The position numbers and the translations under genes were made by a program. The notes below the pieces were generated by a model, which saw only the letters and a list, made by a program, of their open reading frames with translations, made no database searches and was not told the origin of the DNA. From JAVJSD01 sp040219575 (GTDB lineage Bacteria; Planctomycetota; Planctomycetia; Pirellulales; Pirellulaceae): a stretch of 64,000 nucleotides of DNA. Location: positions 1-64,000 of the forward strand of contig JAVJSD010000091.1 of assembly GCA_040219575.1 (NCBI GenBank), in the 5' to 3' direction. The first letter of the stretch is position 1. Every line of letters starts with the position of its first letter. Shown here piece by piece: positions 8,732 through 16,619 of the stretch.

Positions 8732-10119
8732 CTTCCCGCCTGCCGCTGACCACCATTGAAGAGTTCCTGCTGTGGGAGGACCGCCGCGCTTATCCCTGGA
8801 GTTGCTTTGTGCGGTTGCGGTTCTCGGGCCGTATCGAACAACCGTCGCTAGAGCAAGCGATTCGCGACGTGATGCCCCGTCACCCGCTGTTGTGCGCCAA
8901 AGTGGTCACGCGCGGCCGGCGCGAATACTGGCAGGCCGTGGACGACCCGATGCCGGAGATCGTCTGGATCGACGGCGCCCCGGGACAAGATTATCCGCGC
9001 ACCGGGCATCAGGATCTGCGGCGGGAGATCGGCGTCAAACTGTTTGTCGTCCGCGACGAGAACAACTCCGACCTTGTGTTTCAGATCCATCACGCCTGCG
9101 CCGACGGCGCGGGGATGTTCGTATTCGCCAACGACGTGCTGATCCGCTATGCGCAGTTGATGGGCGTGAAATCGCGGCGCTGCCAATTGCCCGAGTTCGA
9201 TGTGCGGCGGCTCGAGCAGCGGGGCGGCTACGGCCTGAGCACCTGGAAGTTTCTCAAGATGTTGCCGCGGCAGATGGTGGGGCTGTCCGGCGTGCGGCAG
9301 TTTCTCGCACGTTCACCGGTGGCGGTGCTGCCGCACGAAACCAAGCCCAACGACGACCCTCCGCCGCAGCGCTACCCCGCCATACGAACGCACACGTTCA
9401 CCGCCGAGGAAACGGCGCAATTGCGCGAGGCGGCGAAGCAAAACCGCGCCACGGTCAACGACCTGCTGACCCGCGATCTGTTTCTCACGTTGGGGCGATG
9501 GCGAGCCAGCAACGGCGTGGAAGACGACGAGGCCTGGCTGCGGATGATGGTGCCGTTCAATCTTCGCTCCAACAGCGATCGCACCTTGTCGGCGGCGAAC
9601 ATCGTCAGCTCGGTGTTCCTCGACCGTCAGAGCAAACAATTCCAGCAACCGGAGGCCTTGCTCCAGAGCATCCAGGACGAGATGAACATCATCAAGGACA
9701 ACAAACTCGGCTACACGTTCATCTTTTCGCTGAAGGCCTTTTCCATCATGCCCAATGGGCTGAAGAACAACGCTCGCCAGGACCGCTGCTCCTCGTCGTG
9801 CATCTTCACGAACGTGGGGCGGCCGCTGATTCGTTGTCCGCTGCCGCGGCAAGACGGGCGGCTGGTCGCGGGCAACGTCACGCTGGAAGGGATCGACGGC
9901 ACGGCCCCCCTGCGGCCTTACAACTGCGTCACCTTCAGCGTGCTGGAATACGCCCGGCAATTGACGTTTATTCTGCACTACGACGCGCGTTTCGTCACCG
10001 AGCCGCAAGCCGACGACCTGACGGCGACGTTCGTGGCCCGGCTGCGCGAGACGCTGGCGCAGTGCGACGCGCCCGCCTCCGAGTCGATCGCCGAGTCGCC
10101 GGCGGATTCGTCGACATAG
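8728..10119 (+). CDS. Condensation-domain / alcohol acyltransferase-like protein
   Basis: This 463-residue protein belongs to the CoA-dependent acyltransferase (chloramphenicol-acetyltransferase-like) fold. It carries HHACADG at residues 121-127, matching the HHxxxDG motif of NRPS condensation domains, PapA-type acyltransferases and alcohol acyltransferases. It stands alone, with no carrier or adenylation domain. No clear DFGWG motif is visible. Because it is translationally coupled to the epimerase, it may acylate the product of that enzyme, for example a lipid or sugar; this is inference. An alternative is a free-standing transferase acting on a fatty alcohol. Confidence 0.75.
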   Translation: MTSRLPLTTIEEFLLWEDRRAYPWSCFVRLRFSGRIEQPSLEQAIRDVMPRHPLLCAKVVTRGRREYWQAVDDPMPEIVWIDGAPGQDYPRTGHQDLRREIGVKLFVVRDENNSDLVFQIHHACADGAGMFVFANDVLIRYAQLMGVKSRRCQLPEFDVRRLEQRGGYGLSTWKFLKMLPRQMVGLSGVRQFLARSPVAVLPHETKPNDDPPPQRYPAIRTHTFTAEETAQLREAAKQNRATVNDLLTRDLFLTLGRWRASNGVEDDEAWLRMMVPFNLRSNSDRTLSAANIVSSVFLDRQSKQFQQPEALLQSIQDEMNIIKDNKLGYTFIFSLKAFSIMPNGLKNNARQDRCSSSCIFTNVGRPLIRCPLPRQDGRLVAGNVTLEGIDGTAPLRPYNCVTFSVLEYARQLTFILHYDARFVTEPQADDLTATFVARLRETLAQCDAPASESIAESPADSST

Positions 10120-10132
10120 CGGCCCGCTCTTT

Positions 10133-10170
10133 GTACGACGGACGTGCTCGTCGACGTCCTCGTCCGTCGA
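10133..10170. repeat. ACGACGGAC dyad repeat, copy 2
   Basis: GTACGACGGACGTG at the left and a CCTCGTCCGTCGAG arm at the right form an imperfect hairpin around a central GTCGAC. This is the best-preserved copy of the family. It lies 14 bases downstream of the condensation-domain gene. Confidence 0.6.
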
Positions 10171-10214
10171 GCGTGCGGGTGTCCGCGATCACCCTACGCC
10201 GTGAACCCTTTTTC

Positions 10215-10238
10215 GTAGCGGAATTCGCCAGAATTCCG
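10215..10238 (+). repeat. REP-type hairpin with GTAG head
   Basis: GTAG is followed by CGGAATTCGCCAGAATTCCG, a perfect 8-base stem with a GCCA loop. A GTAG or GTGG tetranucleotide 5' of a short palindrome is the known signature of REP elements handled by RAYT transposases. It is intergenic. Confidence 0.65.
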
Positions 10239-10345
10239 ATGTACGGGAACCTTCGAAAGTCGGGCGGCTTCCGCTAAAAGTGTTTTCTGAAGTGCGTTCG
10301 CGGGTTAATCGCGTAGGACGCAGAAGCTGGAGATGCGCCGTGTTC

Positions 10346-11833
10346 TCAGGCCAGGATCTCGCGGACGACGCGGGGTTCGAGCGTGAAGGTGAGCTTCTCT
10401 TTCAGACCGTTGCGCTGGAAGTAGAGTTCCTCGTGGTTCAGACCCAGCAGGTGCAGGATGGTGGCGTGCCAGTCGGCGACGCTGACCGGGTTCTCCTCGG
10501 CGGCGAAACCGATCTCGTCGGTATTGCCGTACGAGACGCCCCCCTTCACGCCGCCGCCCGCCATCCACAGGCTGAAGCCGCGCGGGCCGTGGTCGCGTCC
10601 CGCCGCCGCGAGATTGTTCTTGTCGCGGATCTGCGCGATCGGCAGGCGGCCGAACTCGCCGCCCCAAATCAGCAGCGTGTCGTCGAGCAGTCCCCGCTGC
10701 TTGAGATCGGCCAGCAGCGCGGCCACGGGTTTGTCGGTCCGCGCCGAGGCGGCGCGCAGCGACTTCTCCAAGTTGCTGTGGTTGTCCCAGATCTGGCCGT
10801 TGATGAACAACTGCACGAACCGCACGCCGCGCTCCACCAACCGCCGGGCCATCAGGCACCGCCGGGCGTAGGAATCGGTCGTCTTGTCGCCCACGCCGTA
10901 GGCGTCGAGCGTGGCCTGCGATTCCTGGTTGATGTCGAGGGCGTCGGTCGCCTCCATCTGCATCCGCGCCGCCAGTTCGTAGCTGTTGATCCGCGCGTCG
11001 AGCTCCAGCGAGCCGGGCCGCTCTTGTTTGTGAATCCGATCGAGCCGCGCCAGCAGATCGCTGCGGAGGCGTGAAACCTCTGGTGGATCGTTCGCCGACG
11101 GCTTGAGATCGAGGATCGGCGAACCGGTCGCGCGGATCCGCGTGCCTTGATACACCGGCGGCAGATAACCGGCCTGCCAGCTCTGCACGCCGTTGACCGG
11201 CAGGCCCAGCGGATCGTCGAACACCACGTACGCGGGCAGGTTCTGGTTCACGGTTCCCAGTCCATAAGCCACCCAGGCGCCGATCGACGGCAGGCCGGGA
11301 AGCAGGCGGCCGGAGTGAATCTTGAACAGCGCCGGCTCGTGGTTGGGATGCGAGTTGTACATCGAGCGGATGACCGCGATGTCGTCGACCAGCGGGGCCA
11401 TGTGCGGCAGGGCGTCGGAGAGCCAGGTGCCGCTTCGCCCATGCTGCTTGAACTTGAAGGGGCTCCGCATCAGCCCGCCGGCCGCCTGCGGTGAGGAGAC
11501 GTCGGCCGCCAGCTTGTCGAAGTACGGCTCGCCGTGATGCTTGTCGAGCATCGGCTTGGGGTCGAACGTATCGACCTGGCTCGGCCCGCCGTTCATGAAC
11601 AACTGGATGACCGCCTTCGCTCTCGGCTCATGATGAGGCTGCCGGGCCTGGAGGTCGTACATCCGCCGCTTGCCGTGCGACGGCGGCAGCAGTTCGTCTT
11701 CCTTGCCGAAGGTCGTCTTGCCGAACAGGTCGCCGGAGAGCAGGTAGGCCAGCGCCGCGCCGTGCAGTCCGTCCGACATGCGGTTGAAGAATTCTCGGCG
11801 GGAGAGTGAGTTGGTGGGTTGGTTGGTATGCAT
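10346..11833 (-). CDS. DUF1501 domain-containing secreted protein
   Basis: This 495-residue member of DUF1501 has a Tat-like SRREFFNRM signal near the N terminus, the FMNGGPSQVDTFDPKP metal-site region, SMYNSHPNHEPALFKIHSG (in which the paired histidines are typical) and GRDHGPRGFSLWMAGGGVKGG near the C terminus. It lies immediately downstream of the PSCyt/PSD1 gene on the same strand, the standard planctomycete pairing in which a secreted cytochrome protein and a DUF1501 protein are encoded together. The start is ATG 11833; an in-frame GTG lies at 11842. Neither has a strong ribosome site. Its biochemical role is not established. Confidence 0.88.
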   Translation of the reverse strand: MHTNQPTNSLSRREFFNRMSDGLHGAALAYLLSGDLFGKTTFGKEDELLPPSHGKRRMYDLQARQPHHEPRAKAVIQLFMNGGPSQVDTFDPKPMLDKHHGEPYFDKLAADVSSPQAAGGLMRSPFKFKQHGRSGTWLSDALPHMAPLVDDIAVIRSMYNSHPNHEPALFKIHSGRLLPGLPSIGAWVAYGLGTVNQNLPAYVVFDDPLGLPVNGVQSWQAGYLPPVYQGTRIRATGSPILDLKPSANDPPEVSRLRSDLLARLDRIHKQERPGSLELDARINSYELAARMQMEATDALDINQESQATLDAYGVGDKTTDSYARRCLMARRLVERGVRFVQLFINGQIWDNHSNLEKSLRAASARTDKPVAALLADLKQRGLLDDTLLIWGGEFGRLPIAQIRDKNNLAAAGRDHGPRGFSLWMAGGGVKGGVSYGNTDEIGFAAEENPVSVADWHATILHLLGLNHEELYFQRNGLKEKLTFTLEPRVVREILA

Positions 11834-11860
11834 GGCGATCACGTGGCTTTTAGATTTGAT

Positions 11861-11983
11861 CGTTTAACCGCCAGCCCAGCGGGCTGCGCGACGCGGGCCG
11901 TTGCGCCGCGATCTCTCATGGCGTCACGTCAAATTCGCCGCGACGTCAACTCCCGCGCGGCCCGCTGGGCCTGCGGTTAAACG
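11861..11983. repeat. Long inverted repeat with GTTTAACCGC arms
   Basis: The 30-base arms 11861-11890 and 11954-11983 are reverse complements at 27 of 30 positions. Each outer end reads CGTTTAACCGC on its own strand, and each contains CCCAGCGGGC. The 63-base loop holds smaller GC-rich dyads. The element fills much of the gap between the cytochrome gene and the DUF1501 gene. It may act as a partial terminator or processing site, or be a dispersed repeat. Confidence 0.7.
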
Positions 11984-12017
11984 AGGTGATGGGTGTGAGG
12001 GGTTGGTCTGTAGGCCG

Positions 12018-12040
12018 CCGACGCTGGCAGCGTCGGCCAC
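12018..12040 (-). repeat. REP-type hairpin CCGACGCTGCCAGCGTCGG, copy 1
   Basis: On the minus strand this is GTGG followed by CCGACGCTGCCAGCGTCGG, a perfect 8-base stem with a GCC loop. It lies 13 bases beyond the stop of the cytochrome gene. Confidence 0.65.
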
Positions 12041-12052
12041 GGAGCGAATTGG

Positions 12053-15000
12053 TTAGTCGATGTAAATGAATCCGGCGGAGTTCATCATGGTGTGGCAGAA
12101 CGTGGCCAGCGCGCGATGGGGCGCGTCGTCGGTCGACTTCTCCTCACGCTGGAGATGCCTGGTCCACTCGGCGGAAAGTTCGTTGAGCGTTTCGGAGGCG
12201 ACCGCCCGTTCGTCGTCGGTCGGCGCGCGGCCGAGCGCGATCTGGTACACGCGGTCGATCTGAGTCAGCGGGTCGAGCGTCTCCGCGGCCACGCGGTCGG
12301 CGAAGGCGTCGGCCAGCTGGCGGACCATGGCGTTGTTCATCAGGTACAGCGCCTGCTGCGCGACGGTCGACTGCACGCGGTCGCGGCAGTTGGGGTTCAT
12401 CTGCGGCAGGTCGAACGTCTCCAGCACCGTGGCGATCTCCTTCCGACGCTGCTTGAGATAGATGCTCCGCCGCCACATGCCGTCGTCGGCCACCGAGGTG
12501 ACCAGCCCGTCGCCGCGGACGCTGACCGGATCGGGTCGTCCGAATTGTTCTTCCTTGAGTCGGCCGGCCACGAAGATCAACGAGTCGCGGACTTCCTCGG
12601 CGTCCATCCGCCGCAGCGGCATCCGGCTGACGAGTTCGTTCTCCGGATCGCGCCGGTCGGCCTCGCGCGAGACGAGCGACGACTGCCGGTAGGTGCTCGA
12701 GGTCATCATCAGCCGGTGCATCGACTTCATGCTCCAGCCCTGGGCGACGAACTCCCGGGCCAGCCAGTCGAGCAGATCGGGATGCGTGGGCGGCGCGCCA
12801 AGCTTGCCGAAGTTGTCGAGCGAACGGACGATCCCCTCGCCGAAATGATGCTTCCAGATGCGGTTGATCATCACCCGCGACGTGAGCGGATGGTCGGGCT
12901 CGATCAGCCACCGGGCGAGCGCCAATCGACGGCCGGTGCTGCTGGCCCCGGGCCAGGGCGGTTCGACCTCGAACGGCGTGCGGCCGTCGGTCAACACCGA
13001 GGGGACCCCGGGACCGACCAGTCGTCCCGGCTGATTGAACTCGCCGCGGCGGAGGATATACGTGGGCGACGGTTCACCGCGATCCCACAGCGCGCGGATC
13101 AGCGGACCGCCGGCCTTCTCGCCTTCCAGCGATTTGATCTGCCGGTCGATCTCGGTCTTGGCCCGGCTGTAGCCGTCGGCCTTGGTGACTTCCTTGTCGT
13201 CGAGCGTGAGCCGGTTTTCGTATTCCTTGGCCAGTTCTTTCTGTCGCTCCGTCCGCTGTTTGGCCGGCGTCGCGAGCATCTTGCGCAATTCGTCGTGCAG
13301 CGCTTCAGGCAACATCGCCAGTTGCTGCCGCAGGTGCCGGGCGCGGAACTCGTCGGCCGTTCGCTCGAGTTCCTCCTCGAGATGCTTGATCTCTTCGGCG
13401 ATGCGCTGGTTCTGTTCCTCGATGCTTTCCATCTCGTCGGGCGTGGCGCAGGCCAGGAAGCGGCGGCCGTCGTCGGTCTTGGTCTGCCCGGGGACCGAGG
13501 CCGGCTTGAGCCAGTCGTGCTCGTCGAAGGCGCCCTTGAACACGGCGGCCAGGCGGTAGTAGTCGCGTTGCGGCAGCGGGTCGTACTTGTGGCTGTGGCA
13601 ACGGGCGCACTTCATCGTCAGGCCGAGCACCGTGCTGCTGAAGATGTCGATCTCGTCGTTGATCACCTCCAACCGCTCGACGACGGTGTTCACGATGTCG
13701 CTGCCCGTGCCGTCGGGCGCCATCCGCAGGAAGCCGGTGGCGACGAGGTTGTCGACCATCTCCTGGGTGAGCGCTTCCGAGTTCTCGTAGTCGGCCAGTT
13801 CATCGCCCGCGATCTGCTCCATCAAAAAGCGATCGTACGGCTTGTCGCTGTTGAAAGCGCGGATCACGTAGTCGCGATACTTGTAGGCGTAGGGCCGCAA
13901 TGGATCGGCGCTGCGTTTGCCTTCCGAATCGGCGTAGCCGGCCGCATCGAGCCAGAAGCGTCCCCAACGTTCGCCGTAGTGCGGCGAATCGAGCAGGCGG
14001 TCGATCAGGTGTTCGTAGGCCAGTGGATCGTCGTCCTGCAGGAATCGCTCGACCTGCTGCGGCGTGGGCGGCAGGCCGGTGAGATCGAAGTACGCGCGGC
14101 GCATGAGCGATTGCCTGTCGGCCTCGGGGGCCAGTTCGAGTCCCGCTTCGCGCAGACGCTTGAGCACGAACGCATCGATCGGATTGCGCACCCGCGGGCT
14201 GTCGATCGCCGGCGGCGTCACGTCGCGCGGCGGTTGAAACGCCCAGTGCTGACGGTCCTCGTCGGTCACCAGCGGATCGGGCTCGTTGGTGGCGACGTCG
14301 GGAATGGCGGGAACCTCAGGGGCGCCGGCGGTAATCCACTTTTTCAGCGATTCCAGTTCGATCGCTTCCATCGGCCGCACACCGGCGCGGACGAGTTGCT
14401 CCTTGGGGGGCATCTCACCGGCGTGGATCTTCTGCACGATCAGACTCTCCTCCGGTTTGCCGGGAACGATGGCGGGTCCCGACTTGCCGCCTTTGAGCAT
14501 GGCCGCCTTGGTGCGCAGATCGAGACCGGCTTCCTGCTTGCGCAGTCCGTGGCAGGTGGTGCAGCGAAGTCGCATCAGCGGCTCAATATCAAGGTTCGTA
14601 ATCTCGTCGGCGGAGGCAAGTTGGTCGGGCGAGACCTTCGCAACCAGCGGCGCGCCCGATTCGATCCAGGTGCGGATCACCGCGAGTTGCTTTTCGCTCA
14701 GCGGCGCGACGCCTTCGCCCTCGGGCGGCATGAAGCCCTCGTGCACCATGTCCCACAGCAGGCTCTCCTCGAGCTTGCCCGGCTCGATGATCACGCCCGA
14801 CTCGCTCCCCTTGAACACGCCCTGCACGGTGCTGAGATCGAGTTCGGCCTTGGTGGCGTCGGCGCTGTGGCACTGCACGCAATGGGCGCGGAAGATGGGG
14901 GCGATGTGCGTTTCGAAACGGGGCGCGTCGTCCGCCTTCGGGAGCGACTGCGATGGCGTTGTCTCGGCGGCGGGCTCGGCGGCGGTCGACGAAGGGGCCG

Positions 15001-15100
15001 CCGGCGAAACGGCCATTACACACAGAGCGACAAGCCAGACCGCGCACGCGTGCGGGGCGGCGCTTCGGCGCGTTGCGCCGGAGGGCGTCGAGCGGTTCAT
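12053..15100 (-). CDS. PSCyt1/PSCyt2 (DUF1549)/PSD1 (DUF1553) secreted cytochrome protein
   Basis: This 1015-residue protein has the full planctomycete architecture. A signal peptide (about 1-40) precedes two cytochrome-c haem sites, HCVQCH near residue 75 and RCTTCH near 175, each with the downstream MPP ligand region (GFMPPEGEG and EMPPKEQ). A DUF1549 domain (about 300-510, with NPIDAFVLKRL and LTGLPPTPQQVERF) includes a further KCARCHSHKYDP haem-like site. A DUF1553 domain (about 640-1000) carries ARWLIEPDHPLTSRVMINRIWKHHFG broken across its start. The ATG at 15100 is chosen because the signal peptide begins there; longer frames upstream lack one. It forms a unit with the downstream DUF1501 gene. 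Electron transfer in the periplasm is expected, but the substrate is unknown. Confidence 0.9.
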   Translation of the reverse strand: MNRSTPSGATRRSAAPHACAVWLVALCVMAVSPAAPSSTAAEPAAETTPSQSLPKADDAPRFETHIAPIFRAHCVQCHSADATKAELDLSTVQGVFKGSESGVIIEPGKLEESLLWDMVHEGFMPPEGEGVAPLSEKQLAVIRTWIESGAPLVAKVSPDQLASADEITNLDIEPLMRLRCTTCHGLRKQEAGLDLRTKAAMLKGGKSGPAIVPGKPEESLIVQKIHAGEMPPKEQLVRAGVRPMEAIELESLKKWITAGAPEVPAIPDVATNEPDPLVTDEDRQHWAFQPPRDVTPPAIDSPRVRNPIDAFVLKRLREAGLELAPEADRQSLMRRAYFDLTGLPPTPQQVERFLQDDDPLAYEHLIDRLLDSPHYGERWGRFWLDAAGYADSEGKRSADPLRPYAYKYRDYVIRAFNSDKPYDRFLMEQIAGDELADYENSEALTQEMVDNLVATGFLRMAPDGTGSDIVNTVVERLEVINDEIDIFSSTVLGLTMKCARCHSHKYDPLPQRDYYRLAAVFKGAFDEHDWLKPASVPGQTKTDDGRRFLACATPDEMESIEEQNQRIAEEIKHLEEELERTADEFRARHLRQQLAMLPEALHDELRKMLATPAKQRTERQKELAKEYENRLTLDDKEVTKADGYSRAKTEIDRQIKSLEGEKAGGPLIRALWDRGEPSPTYILRRGEFNQPGRLVGPGVPSVLTDGRTPFEVEPPWPGASSTGRRLALARWLIEPDHPLTSRVMINRIWKHHFGEGIVRSLDNFGKLGAPPTHPDLLDWLAREFVAQGWSMKSMHRLMMTSSTYRQSSLVSREADRRDPENELVSRMPLRRMDAEEVRDSLIFVAGRLKEEQFGRPDPVSVRGDGLVTSVADDGMWRRSIYLKQRRKEIATVLETFDLPQMNPNCRDRVQSTVAQQALYLMNNAMVRQLADAFADRVAAETLDPLTQIDRVYQIALGRAPTDDERAVASETLNELSAEWTRHLQREEKSTDDAPHRALATFCHTMMNSAGFIYID

Positions 15101-15452
15101 AGTTGGGTGGCGGGTTTCGACCACCAGCGCGAGTCGGGGGGAAAGGCGCCGCGCCGGGAATCTCGAGGATGGTTGGGTAGGATTACGACTCAGGGGGATG
15201 GCCGTCGCTGTCTGTTCCGCCGAGTCGAAGCGGTCAGGCCCAACGGCCATGCGTGTTCCAGTATCGGAAAACAGGCCCGCCAAAGCAAGCAAAACTCTCC
15301 CGCCGACGGGGTGCTTGCCGCCACCAACGACTTTTCAAGCATGCGGCCAGCGTCCACAATGGTGGAAGTTTGCGGCGATTCAGGATGACTCCTCGACAGA
15401 CGAATCGACGATCGTTTCGATTATTCAGGGGTGCAAATTCGGAGCGGCTGCC
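15101..15452. other. Divergent intergenic region
   Basis: This gap separates two divergent operons, the cytochrome unit and the lectin/glycosyltransferase unit, so it must hold both promoters. I see no clear consensus promoter, hairpin or repeat. A GGAG ribosome site lies at 15441-15444. Confidence 0.4.
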
Positions 15453-16619
15453 ATGACCTGCCTGCTTGATGCGCGTTGTTGGTTCACGAGTTTGCTGATC
15501 GTCGCGGCGGCAGCGACCGCCTCAACGTCGGCACAGTCCGTTCCCGTTCCCTCTTTTGGAGCAAGGATTCTCCGCTCCATGGCCCGCGCCGCCCAAACGG
15601 AGGAAGACGCCGCCGCCGCGGACGCGGCCGAGGAGGCCCCGGCGGCGGACGACGGCGAGATGGTCGACACCCGCGACACCAAGGCCGTCGAAATCGGGCC
15701 GCGAGAGATTCGCCTGCACCTGATGGACGGCAGCATCCTCGCCGGCGACCTGACGATCGACGTGCTCACGATCGAGACCGATTTCGGCACGCTCAAGGTG
15801 CCGATTGAACGACTTCGCGGCTTTCGTCCCGGGCTCGACAGCTACCCGCAGGTGACCGCCCGTTTCGAAAAACTTACCGCCGATCTGGGCGACGACGATT
15901 ACGCCACCCGCGAAGACGCCCACAAGCAGTTGCTCGCCTGGGGCTTGCCGATTCGTCAACTGCTCGCGCAGGTCGGCGACGGCGACAACGCCGAGCGGAA
16001 ACGGCATCGGACCGAGATCCTGGCCGAACTCGAGGAACTCGCCGAGGACGCGGATGAGTTCGCCGAGGAATCGGCGCCGCCGCTCGTCCGCCGCGATACG
16101 GTCGTCACCACCGACTTCACGATCGTGGGCCGCATCGTCGAGAAGGAGTTCAACATCACCAGCAAGTACGGCGACCTGGTGGTCAAACTGGCCGACGTCG
16201 ACAACGGCGATCGCGACATCGGCGGCGCCGAGCCGATCCACAAGCGGATCGGCGTCGACGGCACGTTCGTCGCCCAACGGCAATTCAAGTCGTCGGGCAT
16301 TCGCCTCAAGGCCGGCGACAAGGTGTCGATCCGCGCCGAAGGTCAAATCGTGATGTCGCCTTGGGGCAGCGAAGCCTACGCATCTCCCGACGGCGGCGTG
16401 AACTACGGCTGGTATCTGCCCAGCCAGATTCCCGGCGGGGCGCTGGTGGCCAAGATCGGCTCGGGCGGCAAGGTGTTCAAGGTCGGCTCGCGGCACGCGT
16501 TCGTCGCTCGCAGCGGCGGCGTCTTGCAACTGGCCGTGGGAATCGACAACAACTATGCCGGAGACGGATACAGCTTTCCCGGCAAGTACGACGTCCGCGT
16601 GAAGGTGGAACCGAAGTGA
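15453..16619 (+). CDS. Secreted protein with C-terminal PA-IL (LecA)-like domain
   Basis: This 388-residue protein has a signal peptide (about 1-28) and an acidic Ala/Glu-rich linker. A planctomycete N-terminal domain follows at about 75-125, with the pattern DGSILAGDLTIDVLTIETDFG then LKVPIERLRGF. A helical region (about 130-200) precedes a C-terminal domain (about 255-388) that resembles the galactose-binding lectin PA-IL: GWYLPSQIPGGALVAKIG, then VGIDNNYAGDGYSFPGKYDV. Sugar binding is therefore possible but the calcium/galactose residues were not verified. The ATG has a GGAG ribosome site 8 bases upstream. Its stop overlaps the next gene's GTG start by 4 bases (GTGA). Confidence 0.78.
   Translation: MTCLLDARCWFTSLLIVAAAATASTSAQSVPVPSFGARILRSMARAAQTEEDAAAADAAEEAPAADDGEMVDTRDTKAVEIGPREIRLHLMDGSILAGDLTIDVLTIETDFGTLKVPIERLRGFRPGLDSYPQVTARFEKLTADLGDDDYATREDAHKQLLAWGLPIRQLLAQVGDGDNAERKRHRTEILAELEELAEDADEFAEESAPPLVRRDTVVTTDFTIVGRIVEKEFNITSKYGDLVVKLADVDNGDRDIGGAEPIHKRIGVDGTFVAQRQFKSSGIRLKAGDKVSIRAEGQIVMSPWGSEAYASPDGGVNYGWYLPSQIPGGALVAKIGSGGKVFKVGSRHAFVARSGGVLQLAVGIDNNYAGDGYSFPGKYDVRVKVEPK

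Noticed and set aside
12092..15388. A 1098-residue plus-strand open frame opposite the cytochrome gene
   Set aside because: It is the antisense shadow of a clear PSCyt/PSD1 gene, with Arg/Gly/Ala-rich composition and no recognisable motif.
14286..15452. Upstream extension of the lectin-like gene
   Set aside because: It would run antisense through the cytochrome gene; the signal peptide starts at 15453.
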